In this document: positions 30,608-40,735 of the stretch, piece by piece
How positions within the stretch are numbered: position 1 is the stretch's first letter
Layout: every line of letters begins with the position of its first letter
Source of the DNA: Perkinsus olseni
Lineage: Eukaryota > Perkinsozoa > Perkinsida > Perkinsidae
DNA length: 44,572 nucleotides
Direction: 5' to 3'
Assembly: GCA_013115135.1 (NCBI GenBank)
Contig: JABANP010000439.1
Location: 1-44,572 of the forward strand
Made by a program: the position numbers and the translations under genes
The notes under the pieces: model-generated
Seen by the model: the letters and a program-made list of their open reading frames with translations, nothing else
Told to the model about the DNA's origin: nothing
Databases searched by the model: none

Positions 30608-31756
30608 CAGAACGGGAGAAGAAGATATTTCTTAAAATAGATTCAGTCTATGGAAGAAACTCGGAGAATGTTACGGAGAATGGCGACCGACACCCATTGC
30701 ACATCCTCTTATTGAAGTCAAACCGCGCCGAGTCGAAAGGGGGCGACCATAATGATTATGTCCAGGAGGTGCGCACTGCATCATAGTCCGATTACATTGG
30801 GAGGACTCCGCAAGAGGTAGGAAATATATATTTCAAACGTGTGGATAAGGTCAAAAGGAATTTCGTCAGTTTAAGAGGTCCTGTCTGGCCTTCACAGCTC
30901 ATGAAGATCACTAATTACAATCAAACGCAACGGCTTGCGCGCTGACAATCTGGAATGCTACCGATGGTTTTCAACGGACGCTACACCAAGGCTGACCCCG
31001 CGAATATCTCCGTAAACCAGTCTGCACAACCTACGGGAATTATCTCCTTCGCGGGTTTCAGACTGCAGGTCCATCGCGGGTAAGAGAGGAAGATGGACCG
31101 CACAGGGACCAGAGGCACCCTCCCTCGAGAGTATCTGACCAAGTGATGTTACCAGTCAATGACTGGCAGTCATGCTCAGGCATCCTGTGTTGGATACTGA
31201 GGAGAGTAGATTGAGCGGTGCCTGTACCGTCTGCACTACAGATGGTACAGCTCAGTACTCTAAGGGCGATAATAGCGGAAAGAGACGTACAACACAACTC
31301 GGCCGGAGAATTTCGTGAGGGGAAGCGTCTCCCGGTGTACGTGGTGGCGCAGATGGCAGAGCTGCTGTGCCGCACAGCGCTCGTTCACATGTACATGCGG
31401 AAGCTTAACAATACACAACCAGCCCGATTGGAGCACACACAGCTCAACGCCCACTCTCCTCGATTCCACCTCTCGCACCGCGCAGTCCTTCAGACACAGC
31501 TGACATTGTACTGCTCAGCAGACAACACACAGCCAATTCCTCCACAGACTCGGCAGAACCAGGCCCATCATCATCGATCAAATATCGAACAAAAAGACCA
31601 ATAATACTCTGACCGAAGTGGGAGCTTTCGTCAGCCACAAGGGACATTTACCGAATCTTCCCGGGTCCTCTCGGCATTACCCATCGTGAGAGGGTAAGCT
31701 CGCTTTCATCATGCAGGTTCACAAGTAAGTAGACGATGTAATGAGAATACTGATCA
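30608..31756. other. Unresolved region
   Basis: A plus-strand frame (31218-31604, 128 codons) reads KRLPVYVVAQMAELLCRTAL in its best part and is the only plus-strand candidate here. It has no recognisable domain and the opposite strand is also partly open. Confidence 0.25.
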
Positions 31757-31960
31757 TCATTCACGTACACCGCGAATGACCTTCTGATGGAATGCCTCCG
31801 CTATGTTCGAAGTGCTATGATCCATCGCCATACAGCCGATCTCACCAGAATACGCGAGGTACCCGACGAGAACGGCGTCGCAACAAAAGAAAGTGAGGGC
31901 TGAATCAGACCCGATCCGGATTGCCTGACAGTCGGGAGCGAGCCACAGAAGGGACCAGAG
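31757..31960 (-). CDS. ORF fragment, unidentified
   Basis: At least 59 codons are open to TGA at 31757, reading IRIGSDSALTFFCCDAVLVG and EIGCMAMDHSTSNIAEAFHQ. No upstream ATG was found, so it is probably a 3' exon. A palindrome lies just upstream. Confidence 0.35.
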   Translation of the reverse strand, partial: LWSLLWLAPDCQAIRIGSDSALTFFCCDAVLVGYLAYSGEIGCMAMDHSTSNIAEAFHQKVIRGVRE

Positions 31961-31979
31961 TGGGCCAGAGGGACTCGTA

Positions 31980-31998
31980 CACTGTCAGGCTGACAGTG
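31980..31998. repeat. Perfect 9-bp inverted repeat
   Basis: CACTGTCAG-G-CTGACAGTG, one-base centre. Confidence 0.85.
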
Positions 31999-32483
31999 AA
32001 CTCCGAGAAAATGGTTCTGTCGAGGGGCATTGAGTGGTGTTTGACAAGACATGATGACTGACACGTGACTATCCGCTCGCCGCTACTGATCGGCAGTTAC
32101 CTTGTGCTCGGCCCGAATGCGGTGAAGAGTATCAACGGACGGCCCCGTCAGCGTCAGGCATGGGAGGGCGAACTCTGGTGAGTCCACTCACGCTGACTCG
32201 GTCAACGAAGCTGATGGCCACCTCGAGTGCTGTGACCCAGCGTGAGGGCTTCCCGTGTCACGCCGAATGACGCCCGTCGTTGACTGGTTCCTCTTCAACC
32301 CGAGTGGTGCGGAGCAGGAGATCTGATGCGTCCCATCATTTGGTGCCTCGAAGACCAGTTCCGGCGGGATCGTTTGAACCGGCGAACACAGCATCGTTGA
32401 CGTCGTCTAGCGGAGCGGTCCACGTATCGTATCCATCATATTAAGAAGGAAAACATCCTCCAAAGAAAATATTTCAAAACAAC

Positions 32484-35400
32484 CTCCTCAAGATACGAGA
32501 GAGGAATCACTATGGGCAAGACGTTCTCCAAGACTGTTCGTATTCTTGACTCAAGAATCTCGGGGATGCAGCGAGCCGAATGCGGAGCCACGTCCTCGCA
32601 GGCCTTGAGTGTCAGTCTCACACTCAGGGGGTTGTGAGGCCTCACACTGTGAGAGGCCATACCAGTACGCTCCTCCTCACAGCGCTCTCACATACAGCGA
32701 GAGAGTCCCACACTGTGTGGTCGGAACGCGCACTGGTATTGGACTATGCCTCTGGCGATCGACCAACAGCAGAGAACCCGGCAATCATGGGCTCTGGTCG
32801 AGTGCGAATAGAAGACCGCCTCAACAGTATTACTGACGCCCTCCGAGGGCTCAATCGATTCCACCCAGGAATTTCCACAAAGGACGTGGAGCCCATTACG
32901 GAACTCACCGACTGAGAGGCAGACAGAGTTAGCGTGTTCACTTCCGTAGGCAACTCGATCTGAGATGGCCCAAACTGCACACAGATCTTCTGGTCGCGAA
33001 TCTGCAGAAAAGCAATCCGACCCCTCTCCACTCTCACTGAGGTTCAAAGTGGATCTCCGCCTGGTGATGGCCGTGAGTCCAGAGTTACCAAACAATGACA
33101 TCTCCACAAACGATGAGATGGCGCCCATTTACCAGAAGTTGTAACGCCCGCAAGTTGGCGACATTAGCTCGACCAGTGTCCAGAAGCGTCTCGTCCAAGA
33201 TGAGATACGTCCGCCGGGCAATTTGCAACAAACCCGAATCTGAGAGGAATTGTGATCAGAAAACAAGTGGAAGAGCCCTCTCTGAGGAGATTCTTCCCCC
33301 CGGAAAACAGAAACATGTGCATTGCCACGCTGCGGAAGAAATTAACACACTCGTTACTCCTTCTACGAACCTGAAGCTCGAGTCGTTGCATCTACTGAGA
33401 GTGGCCTGCTGTTCACATCCTTGCTCTCTATGCCCAAGGCAAATCATACGTACCAGTAATGGAACCGGCTGTTCCGAACGGCGAACGATCAACCATCAGC
33501 ACCAGGGACCGTGTATGACTCATACACTCATACAGTATGAATCATGAGCGCTCCCTGTGTTGTATCCCCGCGAGCAAGGTTCTACTCACCAAGCTCGTCC
33601 GTGTCGTAGTTCTTAGTCGGAATCCACCTTTCTGAGTTCAACTTGCCCACGGACACCTCCATCTCCATCACCCTCGGCAAGAGACTCCCCACACAAGCTG
33701 AGCAATAAATGCTATACAATCGTATCAGACTATGCGCTTCAAAGCTCAGCCCAGAAACTTTCGGGCCGGGAATCGGGCCCCGATGATCGGGGAATTTCTC
33801 TGCCTGGAAGAGTCTGAGACTCTGAGTCTCTGACCCGCCGAAGGATCGCACGATGATCCATAGGATGGGAAATGCTCCGCAAAGGGTGACACTCACCTGT
33901 GACATCTCTCACGCCACTCCCACGAGATCCACCATCCACACCTAGCAAGTCGAGCGTGCCGAGCCTACCCGACTAAAGGCTCCAACTCACTCTTTGAGAA
34001 GCCGGATATGTTCAACGGCCAGTGGCCCACAATCAGACCGCTGTCCTGGGCCAGGCCCGTGCCAAGTCCGCTAACATGACGCGAGACCATGTGCAGAAGA
34101 AGATACTCAGCAGCTAGACGATCTCCGCATAGACACCTGAAGGGCGGACCGAGTGGCCAGCAGAGGGCGGGTCCGCTGACTCCTCGAGAGTTACCAAAAC
34201 CGTGCTACAATTATATGCCGACTGCCTAGTGAGAGTTCACTTGTGAAAACCAGTAGCTCCCGAAGTTGTTAATTCTACCATCTAGTACTGTAGATGGCAT
34301 CTACAGGGTGCGCTATTTGAAGGAGTATTCCCCCTGGAGGAAATTTGCATGCATTGCCTTCCGAGATTCAAGGAATGCTGCAAGGGGGTTCTCGACGTTG
34401 CTGAACTCGATAATAGAACGGACAGCGAGACGAAATCCGGAAGTTGATAGTCCTACCATCTGTCTTTTGCTCGCCCCTTACCTGCTCAGATGATCAATGA
34501 GCTCCCCTCTGACTCTCTCCGTTACGAGCTCCTTACTCATCGCTTCATTCAGTGGCATCTAACGAGCTCATTACCACGCTGATTCGCCAATACCCTCCCT
34601 GGAATCCCTACTGCGGGGTTCCAGTCATTCGCCGAGCGGAACCTCAGCGCTTGGATTCGGCACAGCATCCCCTCCTTCAGTCCACCTCCGCCATCCCCGG
34701 CAGAAAGCTCCAACCCTGAAAGGAACGACTCCCTTCGCATTTCAGAGCTCTCGATCGCTCGCCGACGCACAGGGCATATAGCTGCAGGTAATTTTCGGCA
34801 TTTTGAACGTTTTCTGGATCCATCACGCGCGACAAAAAGATTCTCACCCTCGTCGTGCTCTTGCTCTCTGATAGGCGCGAGAGGTCCTCCTCCACCGCTT
34901 TCCCAAGGAGCACTCTCAGCAGCACCAACAGAATCCAATATCCCAACAATCTCAACAACCTGTGAGACGATATCGATCAACTGGGCGCGCGCTTTAAGCC
35001 CATATAACCCACGCAACCCTCGCACTGACCTCGTGCAACCTCATAGCATCCCTGTCCATCTCCTTCACGTCATACACCTTCACAACAGCCTCTCGCTTAC
35101 CCCAATCTGAACCCTAACAGTGAGCCTCATGACAGAACTACCACGAAGAAATTCTTGCGGCTGCGCGACCCGAAAGATTCCCAAGTTGCGGAGAGAATCG
35201 GCTGATGCCGCAACCGAATAGACAAACTGTTGAGGCACGACGAGATAACTCGAACACATCCTCAGCAAAGTTGTTCGGACAGGTATCGTAGACTTACCCT
35301 TTCCGCAGGTCATCCGTTCCCGTGTTCCGCCAGCTTCAACCTTGGATACCGCATCCACTCCCCTACACCTGAAACCAAACGCGCATCCACGCTAGACTCC

Positions 35401-36846
35401 CCCAGTCAGAATGCACGACCCTCGGAGCAGATGAGGTTCCAGTCTGATCCGAGGGGACTCTCGGCGTGGAAATAGCATCGCTCTGGCTTAATCGGCCTCG
35501 AGACGCGTCTCGAGAAGCAAACTTACACCTCCCAAGTAGCCTGTTGTTCTGTTGCCCAACTGGTCTCCCCCGGAACTCTCACGCAGCGGAAAACTTGTCT
35601 CTGAGAAGGCACTCATCAGCGATGGCAAAGAACGAAGACCGCAATTGTGTAGACAGCCGGTGGCGGCGCCCTTTGTGCTGAGAGACGTGGCTATTGTACC
35701 ATGTACAGCACGATGTATAAGGAAAGCTTCAATCGACAAAGAACGGAGAATTGTTGAATGGACAGTCCTTTCAGTAGCGCAATCCCTTCGCCCAGGTTCG
35801 ATCCCCAGTGATCACCATTTCAAACTCTCCTCTACCCCACCGCACAGCCCCCACATCCGCATCTTCTCTCGGCTGCTCCTCGCGATACCTGCCATCCAGC
35901 TTGACCACTGGCTGCCTGCTCGATGCTCTGTTGTCACCAACGGGGCGAGAAATCGTACAATGACCATCCACAAAAAGCGAGCGTCCCCTGGGGAGGGCCT
36001 TCCCCTTCACTACTACATCCCACACCGAGCATTGCCACCCTTGTCCCTTATCACCGGCTGGTACGGCTCTGGGTTCATAACCTGTCAATCCGCGCGCAAC
36101 AGACAACAGCCGTACAGGATGACAAAGAAGAGCCATCCAGAGCCATTACGTTGTTTACAACCCAACGCCGCCGAGCGCATCTCGACGCACGCTTTCGGAA
36201 GACGCTCAGAGTGCATCACATAGCCCGCGTGACCAGTCACGTCCAACAGGCGCCTCTCATACCACATTTCCTACAACTCGGAGACGAGCTACCCTAGGAA
36301 CGTGTGATTTTCTATCGCTATCTTGATAACAGTGTGCTCTACTACGGCATCACAACAGCGTTCGAGTGATGCGTAAAGAAGCCATCCAAACTCACGTCCT
36401 GGACCATACACCGGAACTTCACCACCGACCCAAGGGCTCCGCGACACTCCTCCTCGGACATCGCATTTAGCGATGGTACTTCGTCCCAATCCAGAGAGTC
36501 GAGAAGGGAAGCCACACTGACGGGCAAGAAGATTCTCGGCAGAAGACTTCAAACAAGCCGCCAGAACATCAGGAGACAACGGAACAGCTTGAATTCTCTT
36601 CTCTCCGAGAATGAAGGAACACAGCTCCTCCAGAGAGCCTAACCGTAGCCAAGCTGACTCAGTTTCTTCCTTTGATGCAGGTCTGGCTTGCGTAAATTAC
36701 TCAAAAAATTGTCGAATCTACGAACTCCTTTCTCCCAGCTCTGCCTCCGCGCGCGATCCTCGCGCCCACGCCCCAGCACCGTCGGAATCACATAAACCCC
36801 CCTCCTATCACCTCTGCATACCCACCCTCCTCTCCTTGCCCTCCAT
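32484..36846 (-). CDS. MCMBP: MCM complex-binding protein (MCMBP/ETG1) homologue, 3' end unresolved
   Basis: Exons with matching phases: 36846-36812, 36682-36522, 36478-36396, 36270-36162, (unresolved 36161-35202), 35201-35142, 35113-35030, 34980-34848, 34715-34594, 34531-34482, 34136-33991, 33697-33590, 33239-33133, 33001-32909, 32751-32714, 32646-32484. Family signatures in order: VPSLN-like LPSLNAM, VVKFRCMVQD, AVVKVYDVKEMDRDAMRLHE, ELIDHLSR-CLCGDRLAAEYLL, PLNISGF, LLPRVMEMEVSVGKLNSERW, SGLLQIARRTYLILDETLLD and IRDQKICVQFG. MCMBP/ETG1 is nuclear, binds MCM3-7 and promotes MCM unloading and sister-chromatid cohesion (family knowledge). The start MEGKERR is the first ATG of a chain that stays in frame. 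The last helix-rich exons after 32484 were not found. One middle intron and possibly another carry tRNA-like sequence. Confidence 0.85.
35727..35815 (-). other. tRNA-like intron in the MCMBP gene, 89 nt (antisense)
   Basis: GTGATCACTGGGG begins the intron; the plus strand reads CCAGGTTCGATCCCCAG, a B-box/T-arm opposite to the gene, within 20 nt of the donor. It ends CGATTGAAG. Confidence 0.6.
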
Positions 36847-37436
36847 CGTCTCATCTAATACGTCGTAGGGCCGCTTCAAAAGAGTGCTCATCGTGACACT
36901 GACAGCGACCTCACCGCCGACCCCGGAAATTGTCGGACTAGGACGAACGCAAGATTCTCAGAATGCCGCGAGAAGCGCATAATAAGCAGCACCTGCCTAC
37001 TACAACTAATGCAGTTACGGCATACCGGTGCTGCTACCGAGCTGTAGAATATCTGAGTAATGGGGGCAATCTTGCAATCTTAGACCCTCTTACGATTTCC
37101 CAACGGAGCACGGAATCACCTTCGTTCGGCATTTGATAATCTCCTACGCCCCAGACCTCTTGCGGGCTGACTGGTCTAGAATAAAAGAGGAAGAAATGCT
37201 TTTACCGGGGATCGAACTCGCGGCCACTTACAATAAATTCAGCTCTGGCGCCGCATCGAGGTGGCGCCTTCGCTGCTGAAGCATGTATAGGGGATGACCT
37301 GACCGATGATGTACTCGACGAGAATCGAAAAAATTTAAATTTTTTCAGTAACATTTGATTAAATTATAGAAAAATTAACGACAGAAATAACCCGGTGACC
37401 GAGAAATTTCAAGCTGAGCTGAAGGCGATGACACTA
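36847..37436. other. Intergenic or 5' exons between MCMBP and the Mei2-like gene
   Basis: Short minus-strand frames flank an intron-like segment at 37231-37176; they could be 5' untranslated exons of MCMBP. The sequence just left of the Mei2-like stop is AT-rich (AAAAAATTTAAATTTTTT near 37330). Confidence 0.35.
37176..37231 (-). other. tRNA-like intron, 56 nt (sense T-arm)
   Basis: GTAAGTGGCCGCGAGTTCGATCCCCGG then a pyrimidine-rich tract ending TTATTCTAG. Donor, T-arm and acceptor are all near-ideal. Flanking exon identity is not established. Confidence 0.55.
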
Positions 37437-38966
37437 CTATATCGCAATCGTCTCCGGTGCAGGAGATGAAGAGCGGCAAAGTGCGCGGAACCCTTGGGTA
37501 CGTTCTTGGGTGAGATGCTGAAGAGTATCTTCCCGACCCTGTATATGAGCAAAGCAAAGCTGGCAAGTCCTGCGTGGAGCATTGTAGTGCCGCCACTCGT
37601 GATTCTGAACAGCAGGAGGGAATCCCCGAGAAGAGACTTTCGAGGAGGGAGGACTCACTTGTAGCATGCTTGTGAAAAGATAGACATGGCTCACCGATTT
37701 CAAATTGATGAATGCATACCCTCTGTTAGCATCCTTCGACGCGTCAGCTGGTAAATATCTGTCATTCGAAAGGTCCCCGGATCGAACCCAAGGACCGATG
37801 TTTTTCCTACAACAAATCGTAGCTGTCATTCAACCCCGGAAATGATGCAATCTCCTCTCGAAGGAGCGCCAAAGAATACCTAAACGTACGAAACAGTCCG
37901 ACCAGGGATCGAACTAACCACCTGTGCGACAATAGCGGGCAGCAGAAACTATCCGGCCATATATTCGCTACTTTCGGGGAACTCTTTTTATCATCAATGT
38001 CGTCCGATCTTCTCGCAGATTGAGTAGATCGTCGAGGTCCACCACCTGTGGTCTCATCCCAATCGTCAACGTTCGATGACACCCCGCCGGAGCCACCGTT
38101 GCAACCTGCAGCTCGGACGGAATCACCAAAAATCGCCGCGCAAGCGGTCCTCACCTCCCTGGGCGACTTTGAGTTCACCCCGCTTTCCCGGCCGAGGAGA
38201 TCTCCAGAAATCCCCTCAGTCGTCAATCTTTGTGACGCTGGGCACCCTGAAAGGGCAACAACAACAATCGACCCTGGTTCGATCCGAGGGTGCTCCAATT
38301 TTCCGACACGTACTTGGCACTGGCTCAGAGGACAGAAAAGCTCCGTTGGTTGCCTGAAATAGAGTCTTGCCGAGTTGCGACGAAGCCACAGCTCCTCCTC
38401 GGACCTACCGGAGGAGCTTGGTGATTCGCACCCGATCCCTCGGAGGAGGCCAAGCCGCCAGTGGCTGAAAGGAGACACAAATTACCGCGCGCCACGAAAT
38501 TGAATAGCTGCCCACGACTCACCCAGAGTGACCAATCTTAAAAAATTTTCTGTTACATCCCTGGGTCGAATATCCGACCATTCAGACTCGTCATGACCTT
38601 CACCGGCCTGCCAAAAAAGAAATACGTGCAACGCTTCGCTCCGCCGACACCAACCAACGATACGAATCGACTTTGAGCAGACCCGTGAGCGTAAGCACAA
38701 TCGTCCAAACGTTCCAAAGCACGCTTCCATGTACTTCCATTGGTGGGTCGGCAAACAAAATGTACTCTCTAGAAGCCCTCGACCAGGGATCGAACCTGAG
38801 CGGGACGGCCCCAACTCACCATCACATCTATCGCTGCCCGCTGCGCCATTTGATCGCTCTCCAAGAGGTAGCTAGAGTCGCCCAACAACAGAGCTTGGTC
38901 CGGCTGACCGCGGCACCGACTATTATCGGAACACGACGATTCAGGAGAGTATCTGGAGTCGACCAT
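37437..38966 (-). CDS. Mei2-like RNA-binding protein (C-terminal RRM_2)
   Basis: Exons 38966-38820, 38768-38557, 38464-38310, 38246-38083, 38045-37972, 37879-37811, 37758-37659 and 37604-37437 give 1089 nt, 362 aa plus stop, all in phase. The C-terminal third is a Mei2-type RRM: TTLMIKRVPRKYSLALLREE, then NDSYDLLYLPADASKDANRG, GYAFINLKS and RTCQLCFAHIQGRE, matching the family order (TTVMIRNIPNKY, YDFFYLP, GYAFINF, KxCxVSYARIQG). The N-terminal two thirds are low-complexity and Ser/Arg-rich. Mei2-like proteins bind RNA and steer meiosis or differentiation in fungi and plants. The ATG at 38966 follows an in-frame stop upstream. Four of its seven introns contain a tRNA-like T-arm. Confidence 0.88.
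37759..37810 (-). other. tRNA-like intron in Mei2-like gene, 52 nt (sense)
   Basis: GTAGGAAAAACATCGG, then CTTGGGTTCGATCCGGGG, ending CGAATGACAG. B-box in gene orientation; removal restores the RRM (DLL to YLP). Confidence 0.75.
37880..37971 (-). other. tRNA-like intron in Mei2-like gene, 92 nt (sense, A- and B-box)
   Basis: Starts GTAGCGAATA; contains an A-box-like TATGGCCGGATAGTTT and, about 40 nt later, the B-box TTAGTTCGATCCCTGG, ending TACGTTTAG. Spacing is that of a tRNA. It interrupts the RRM between K and Y. Confidence 0.75.
38247..38309 (-). other. tRNA-like intron in Mei2-like gene, 63 nt (antisense)
   Basis: GTGTCGGAAAATTGG...CCCTTTCAG. On the plus strand it holds CCCTGGTTCGATCCGAGGG, a paired T-arm opposite to the gene. 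Confidence 0.7.
38769..38819 (-). other. tRNA-like intron in Mei2-like gene, 51 nt (sense)
   Basis: GTGAGTTGGGGCC, then CTCAGGTTCGATCCCTGG and an end of GGGCTTCTAG. The T-arm begins about 20 nt after the donor and little else is present. Confidence 0.75.
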
Positions 38967-40639
38967 AGAAAGATACAAAGCAGCTCAACTCCACACCTCT
39001 TCACGAAGCCCTGATAATTGGCTCCCGCATTTTGCCGACCTGCAGGCCGCGATGGTAAGGACATGAAACAAACGTCCAACTGCCAAGCAGGTACCAATCA
39101 CCTCCCAGGGGCGGTAGCGCGCCCCACCACCAAACTCAAAGCAGCTCCGGAACTCCACGGAAACTCAGCAGCTCACGAAACTACGCACGGTCTAACACGC
39201 GCACAAGCAGCATCCAGTCGAAGATACCTTCTGTCTGTACCCTGGTCCCTACCACGGTCTACCCGATCGGCCGCACCAAGGGTCTCAATCGGGCGTGGCT
39301 CAAGTCCGCTCCACCAGCCTTGATAGTCACAGCTAAGCCCCCTATGCTAAGCACCTCATGCACGCCCCTCAGCCACTGTACGTGCGCACCAGCTCCAGCC
39401 CATCCGGCCACTGGCCAGTCTCCCATCCGGCAGCTCCCCTACCACAACCCACCATCAAGCTCGGATACGCGTCGCCCCACCCGCTCACTCCACCAGAAAG
39501 CACCACCAGACCATCATAACCGACTACCAGAATCATCCCTCACCTCCAAGGGCTACCCTCACCGGGCTCCCTCAAATGCCGTCGCCGACAGCACGCGCGC
39601 TCGCCCCGGACCATCCGAGAGACGAGACGCCACGACCGCCATCAGCCATCCCCCACTCACCCTTCCACCCGAGACAAGACTGTCGGCCCGAACTTTCAAC
39701 TTCATAGGCTCTTCAATCACAACGAGTATCCCTAGGGATAATCAAGATTTATTGAGGAGCCTACGCGGCCTCAGCCTGGCGAGTGAACAGAGAGCCACCG
39801 AGGAAGCATTGCTCCCGGAGCAACGATCGGAGACATCTCTACCAAGCCAAATTCACCTCCCAAATGATGGTAAAAACATGAACTCCCCCACAACGTCCAC
39901 GCGCCTTCAAAAAAGTGCGGTAGGCCACAGGAAAATATCTCTACAGTTCGGAGGGACAAGGCGAACGAGCAACTCAAGATTCTGTTTCCGAAAGGACAGT
40001 GGAGCGGGCTTGAAAATCATGCGGTAGAAACTACCACCGAAACTACATGACTCTCATCAACCATCACGATCCACTACTTCCCGATAACCGTGGTGACACG
40101 CAAATACAAAAGCGGACGAGAAACCCAAAACGCGGAAAAGCAGTGACCACCACCAACCCTCCAATACCGCTCCATAAAATTTCCGTAAAACCGCTCCATG
40201 AAAGCAACACGCTTTTCGACAGGATGACTGCAATCAACCCCTCCACCTTCTAATACCTCCACTGGGCCACTCCGAAAGTCGGTAGGCGCGTCGAGCAGGT
40301 GCCATACCTTTCCTCATCACGAACTGCGAAAATCGGAAATTCCCGAGCTCCCATAAAGAGAGCGCAAAATCGCCACGAAGGGCTTCCAGCATATTCCCTT
40401 TAGACGATCCCCTCGCCCCTTGAATAACGTCCAACTCTGAGCGAATAGAGAGAGAAGAAAAGCTTGGATAAAGTAGAAAACTCGGGTGGTCGGCAATCTC
40501 TTATTCGACCATAGACACGCAGCCTCGAGAGTGGGTGTTTTCAGCGCAATGATGTTGATGATAATAACAGTACAACGACAGCGGACTACCGGGAGTCTTC
40601 TAGTCAGTACTCAAAACAATCCATGAACACCAGGCCTGT
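38967..40639. other. No confident gene; long C-rich plus-strand ORF
   Basis: A plus-strand frame at 39320-40027 is open for 235 codons, rich in Pro, Ser, Thr and Arg, with no known domain. The strand is C-rich and T-poor, which lowers stop-codon frequency, so it may be chance. Its second half (about 39690-39850, SITTSIPRDNQDLLRSLRGL) is less biased and is the best argument for coding. The minus strand here shows many GTGAG sites but no consistent exon chain. Confidence 0.3.
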
Positions 40640-40735
40640 GTCTAAAAAAGAAACATGCTTGAATCGAACCGACCACCTTCGGCATCCAACCCACGAAGTT
40701 ATCCCCTGAACCAATCCGACACCCTACGCACCACC
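40640..40735 (-). other. tRNA-like element just after the KH-gene stop
   Basis: Minus strand: A-box TTGGTTCAGGGGATAAC and, about 35 nt later, GGTCGGTTCGATTCAAG, then TTTCTTTTTTAG. It starts right after the stop codon with GTGGTGCG and ends in TTTTTTAG, so it could be a 3'-UTR intron or a short Pol III-type unit with a T-run terminator. Confidence 0.6.

Noticed and set aside
31218..31604. Histone-fold-like reading of the plus-strand frame
   Set aside because: Resemblance limited to a few hydrophobic positions; no histone motif and no consistent splice model.
37437..37829. 130-codon ORF taken as a single exon
   Set aside because: It reads through a 54-nt GTGAGT...TTCAG intron; splicing gives the correct spacing between the RRM motifs.
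38076..38362. Plus-strand ORFs overlapping the Mei2-like exons
   Set aside because: Shadow frames of minus-strand coding exons whose RRM motifs and phases are convincing.
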